From assembly GCA_007131945.1 (NCBI GenBank), contig SLPP01000364.1:1-7959 (forward strand): a DNA stretch of 7,959 bases. Reading direction: 5' to 3'. Shown here in pieces: positions 6,826 to 7,959 of the stretch; the first letter of the stretch is position 1, and each line of letters opens with the position of its first letter. The DNA is from Paracoccaceae bacterium. Its GTDB lineage: Bacteria > Pseudomonadota > Alphaproteobacteria > Rhodobacterales > Rhodobacteraceae. The notes under the pieces are model-generated. The model was not told where the DNA came from, did no database searches, and saw nothing but the letters and a program-made list of their open reading frames with translations. The position numbers and the translations under genes were made by a program.

Positions 6826-6957
6826 GGGAAAGGGTCCGAATCGCGGCCACGTTGCGCGCGCCGGCGGCAAAGGTCCAGAGCGGATGCGCAGCTTCCGGGT
6901 CGCGCGCGCGCCGCTGTGGCGCTAGGATCGCGGGGTCAGCCAGGAGGGACCGGCGCG
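6826..6957. promoter_or_regulatory. Divergent intergenic region, transporter operon / alkyltransferase
   Basis: This 132-bp gap must hold the start signals for both the minus-strand transporter operon and the plus-strand Ada-like gene. TAGGAT at 6923-6928 matches the -10 consensus at 4 of 6 positions, but no matching -35 box is seen. There is no clear Ada-box (AAAGCGCA-like) element. An 11-nt alternating CG run at 6901-6911 is present. Because the Ada-like protein has its own HTH domain, this is the natural place to look for an autoregulatory site. Confidence 0.4.
6942..6947 (+). promoter_or_regulatory. Ribosome binding site of the Ada-like gene
   Basis: A perfect AGGAGG lies 10 nt before ATG 6958. 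It is the strongest Shine-Dalgarno sequence in the window and fixes the start of the gene, although the open frame extends much further upstream, antisense to the transporter. Confidence 0.8.
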
Positions 6958-7833
6958 ATGACCGAGGCGATCAGCAGACTTCCCGAAGCGACCGGGCAGG
7001 CCTATCACTACCGGGTGATCGCGCGCGCCATCGCCGAGCTCGACGCGGCCGGCGGCGAGCGGCTGGCGCTGCCGGACCTCGCCGCCCGGCTGGGCATGAG
7101 CCCGGCGCATTTCCAGCGCGTCTTCAGCCAGTGGGTCGGCGTCTCGCCCAAGCGCTACCAGCAATACCTGGCGCTCGGCCATGCACGGCAGCTGCTCGCC
7201 GAGCGTTTCACCGTGCTCGAGGCGGCGCTCGGCGCCGGGCTCTCCGGCCCCGGCCGGCTGCACGACCTGTTCCTGCGCTGGGAGGCGATGACGCCCGGCG
7301 ACTACGCGCGCGGCGGTGCCGGGCTCGATATCGCCTGGGGCCGGTTCGACACGCCCTTCGGCCCGGCCATCGCCATGGGCACCGAACGCGGGCTCTGCGG
7401 GCTCGGTTTCGCCGCCGAGATGGGCGAGGCGGCGGTCTTCGACGACCTCGCCCGGCGCTGGCCGAAGGCGCATCTCGAGGAAGCGCCCGAACGGCTGCGG
7501 CCCTGGGTCGAGGCGGCCTTCGGCGGCGGGGCGAACGATCGCGGGACGGCGCTGCACCTGATCGGCGCGCCGTTCCAGATCAAGGTCTGGGAGGCGCTGC
7601 TCGCCATCCCATCGGGCCATGTCACCACCTATTCCGAACTGGCGGTGGCGGTCGGCAACCCGCGCGCGGTGCGCGCCGTCGGCACCGCGGTCGGGCGCAA
7701 CCCGGTCAGCTTCCTGATCCCCTGCCACCGGGCGATCGCCAGGTCGGGGGGGTTGGGCGGCTATCACTGGGGCCTGCCGGTCAAGCGCGCCATGCTCGCC
7801 TGGGAAGCCGCGCGCCGCGACGCCGGCGATTGA
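6958..7833 (+). CDS. AraC-HTH / methylated-DNA--protein-cysteine methyltransferase fusion (Ada-like)
   Basis: A 291-residue two-part protein. Residues 18-117 are an AraC-type DNA-binding domain: LALPDLAARLGMSPAHFQRVF (36-56) with GVSPKRYQQY, then a weaker second half ending MTPGDYAR. Residues 123-285 are an O6-alkylguanine-DNA alkyltransferase: N-terminal RNase-H-like part, GAPFQIKVWEALLAIPSG (203-220), Tyr225 (TTYSELA), finger Arg239 (AVRAVG), Asn248 (GRNP), acceptor Cys256 in IPCHRAI, and Glu283 (AWE). All active-site residues are present, so suicidal repair of O6-methylguanine is expected. Compared with E. coli Ada (354 residues), the N-terminal zinc domain with the methylphosphotriester-accepting Cys is missing, and there is no room for it before the AGGAGG-supported start. 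The classical Ada switch, methylation of that Cys, is therefore unavailable; regulation by this protein is an inference. It is divergent from the transporter-nth operon. Confidence 0.93.
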   Translation: MTEAISRLPEATGQAYHYRVIARAIAELDAAGGERLALPDLAARLGMSPAHFQRVFSQWVGVSPKRYQQYLALGHARQLLAERFTVLEAALGAGLSGPGRLHDLFLRWEAMTPGDYARGGAGLDIAWGRFDTPFGPAIAMGTERGLCGLGFAAEMGEAAVFDDLARRWPKAHLEEAPERLRPWVEAAFGGGANDRGTALHLIGAPFQIKVWEALLAIPSGHVTTYSELAVAVGNPRAVRAVGTAVGRNPVSFLIPCHRAIARSGGLGGYHWGLPVKRAMLAWEAARRDAGD

Positions 7834-7851
7834 CTTGCGCAGGCCGGATTG

Positions 7852-7872
7852 CCGGCGCCCGGTCCGCGCCGG
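7852..7872 (+). terminator. Hairpin after the Ada-like gene, possible terminator
   Basis: The perfect 7-bp inverted repeat CCGGCGC/GCGCCGG with a 7-nt loop begins 18 nt after the stop codon at 7833. No T-run follows, so termination by this hairpin alone is doubtful, but its position is right for an mRNA 3' end. Confidence 0.35.
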
Positions 7873-7908
7873 GAACCGGTCGCATCAGCCATTCGTTACA
7901 CAGACGGG

Positions 7909-7959
7909 ATGACCGGGGGCTGTTCGGCGCGCGTGCCAGCAGGTAAACCCGTCGTGAAA
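7909..7959 (+). CDS. Possible start of a further gene, cut by the right edge
   Basis: An ATG at 7909 opens a frame of 17 codons to the window end, reading MTGGCSARVPAGKPVVK. There is no good ribosome site, only a GACGGG stretch just before it, and the fragment is too short for a family match. The alternative is that this is still intergenic DNA with the next start outside the window. Confidence 0.15.
   Translation, partial: MTGGCSARVPAGKPVVK

Noticed and set aside
6826..6870. TTG start for the transporter at 6870
   Set aside because: It adds 15 residues not typical of MFS N-termini; the first membrane helix begins right after ATG 6825.
6901..6911. Alternating CG run (possible Z-DNA)
   Set aside because: It is only 11 nt long, and such runs are common by chance at this GC content.
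5548..6957. Upstream extension of the Ada-like frame by 470 codons
   Set aside because: The extension is antisense to the MFS transporter and rich in Arg/Gly/Asp without motifs, while AGGAGG before ATG 6958 and the start of homology there fix the true start.

Overview
The window is a stretch of ordinary, very GC-rich (roughly 70% by eye) bacterial chromosome. The Usg-family protein, an adenosine kinase of the rhizobial type and the strong third-position G/C bias suggest an alphaproteobacterium, most likely Rhodobacterales/Rhodobacteraceae. This placement is an inference from protein families, not from a marker gene. I see no rRNA, tRNA, CRISPR array, insertion sequence, integrase or phage gene.

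Left block (1-3375, all minus strand): usg, then an FMN-dependent alpha-hydroxy-acid dehydrogenase of the LldD/glycolate-oxidase family, then pyruvate carboxylase, which runs off the left edge. The gaps are 61 and 48 bp, so the three are probably co-transcribed. If the middle enzyme uses lactate, the pair would make pyruvate and carboxylate it to oxaloacetate, an anaplerotic route for growth on C3 acids. The only AT-rich patch in the window (about 3400-3440) lies just upstream of usg and holds the best promoter candidate.

Middle (3376-3918): 543 bp with no gene I can support. It holds that AT-rich patch and, towards its right end, two inverted repeats downstream of the adenosine kinase stop codon. 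One has a perfect 12-bp stem with a 3-nt loop.

Right block: a minus-strand operon of a YcaD-like MFS transporter, endonuclease III (nth) and adenosine kinase. The transporter-nth gap is 31 bp, and nth and the kinase share a 4-bp GTGA overlap. Divergent from it, on the plus strand after a 132-bp gap, is a 291-residue AraC-HTH/O6-alkylguanine-DNA alkyltransferase fusion. It resembles Ada without its N-terminal zinc/methylphosphotriester domain. The last 126 bp hold a weak hairpin and perhaps the first codons of another gene.

I do not find a convincing undescribed system. The points most worth a second look are the replaced FMN-phosphate arginine in the LldD-like enzyme, the Ada-like protein without its sensor domain, the usg-lldD-pyc arrangement and the non-coding gap with its strong hairpin. 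Several very long ORFs on the opposite strand of real genes are by-products of high GC content and are listed as rejected.
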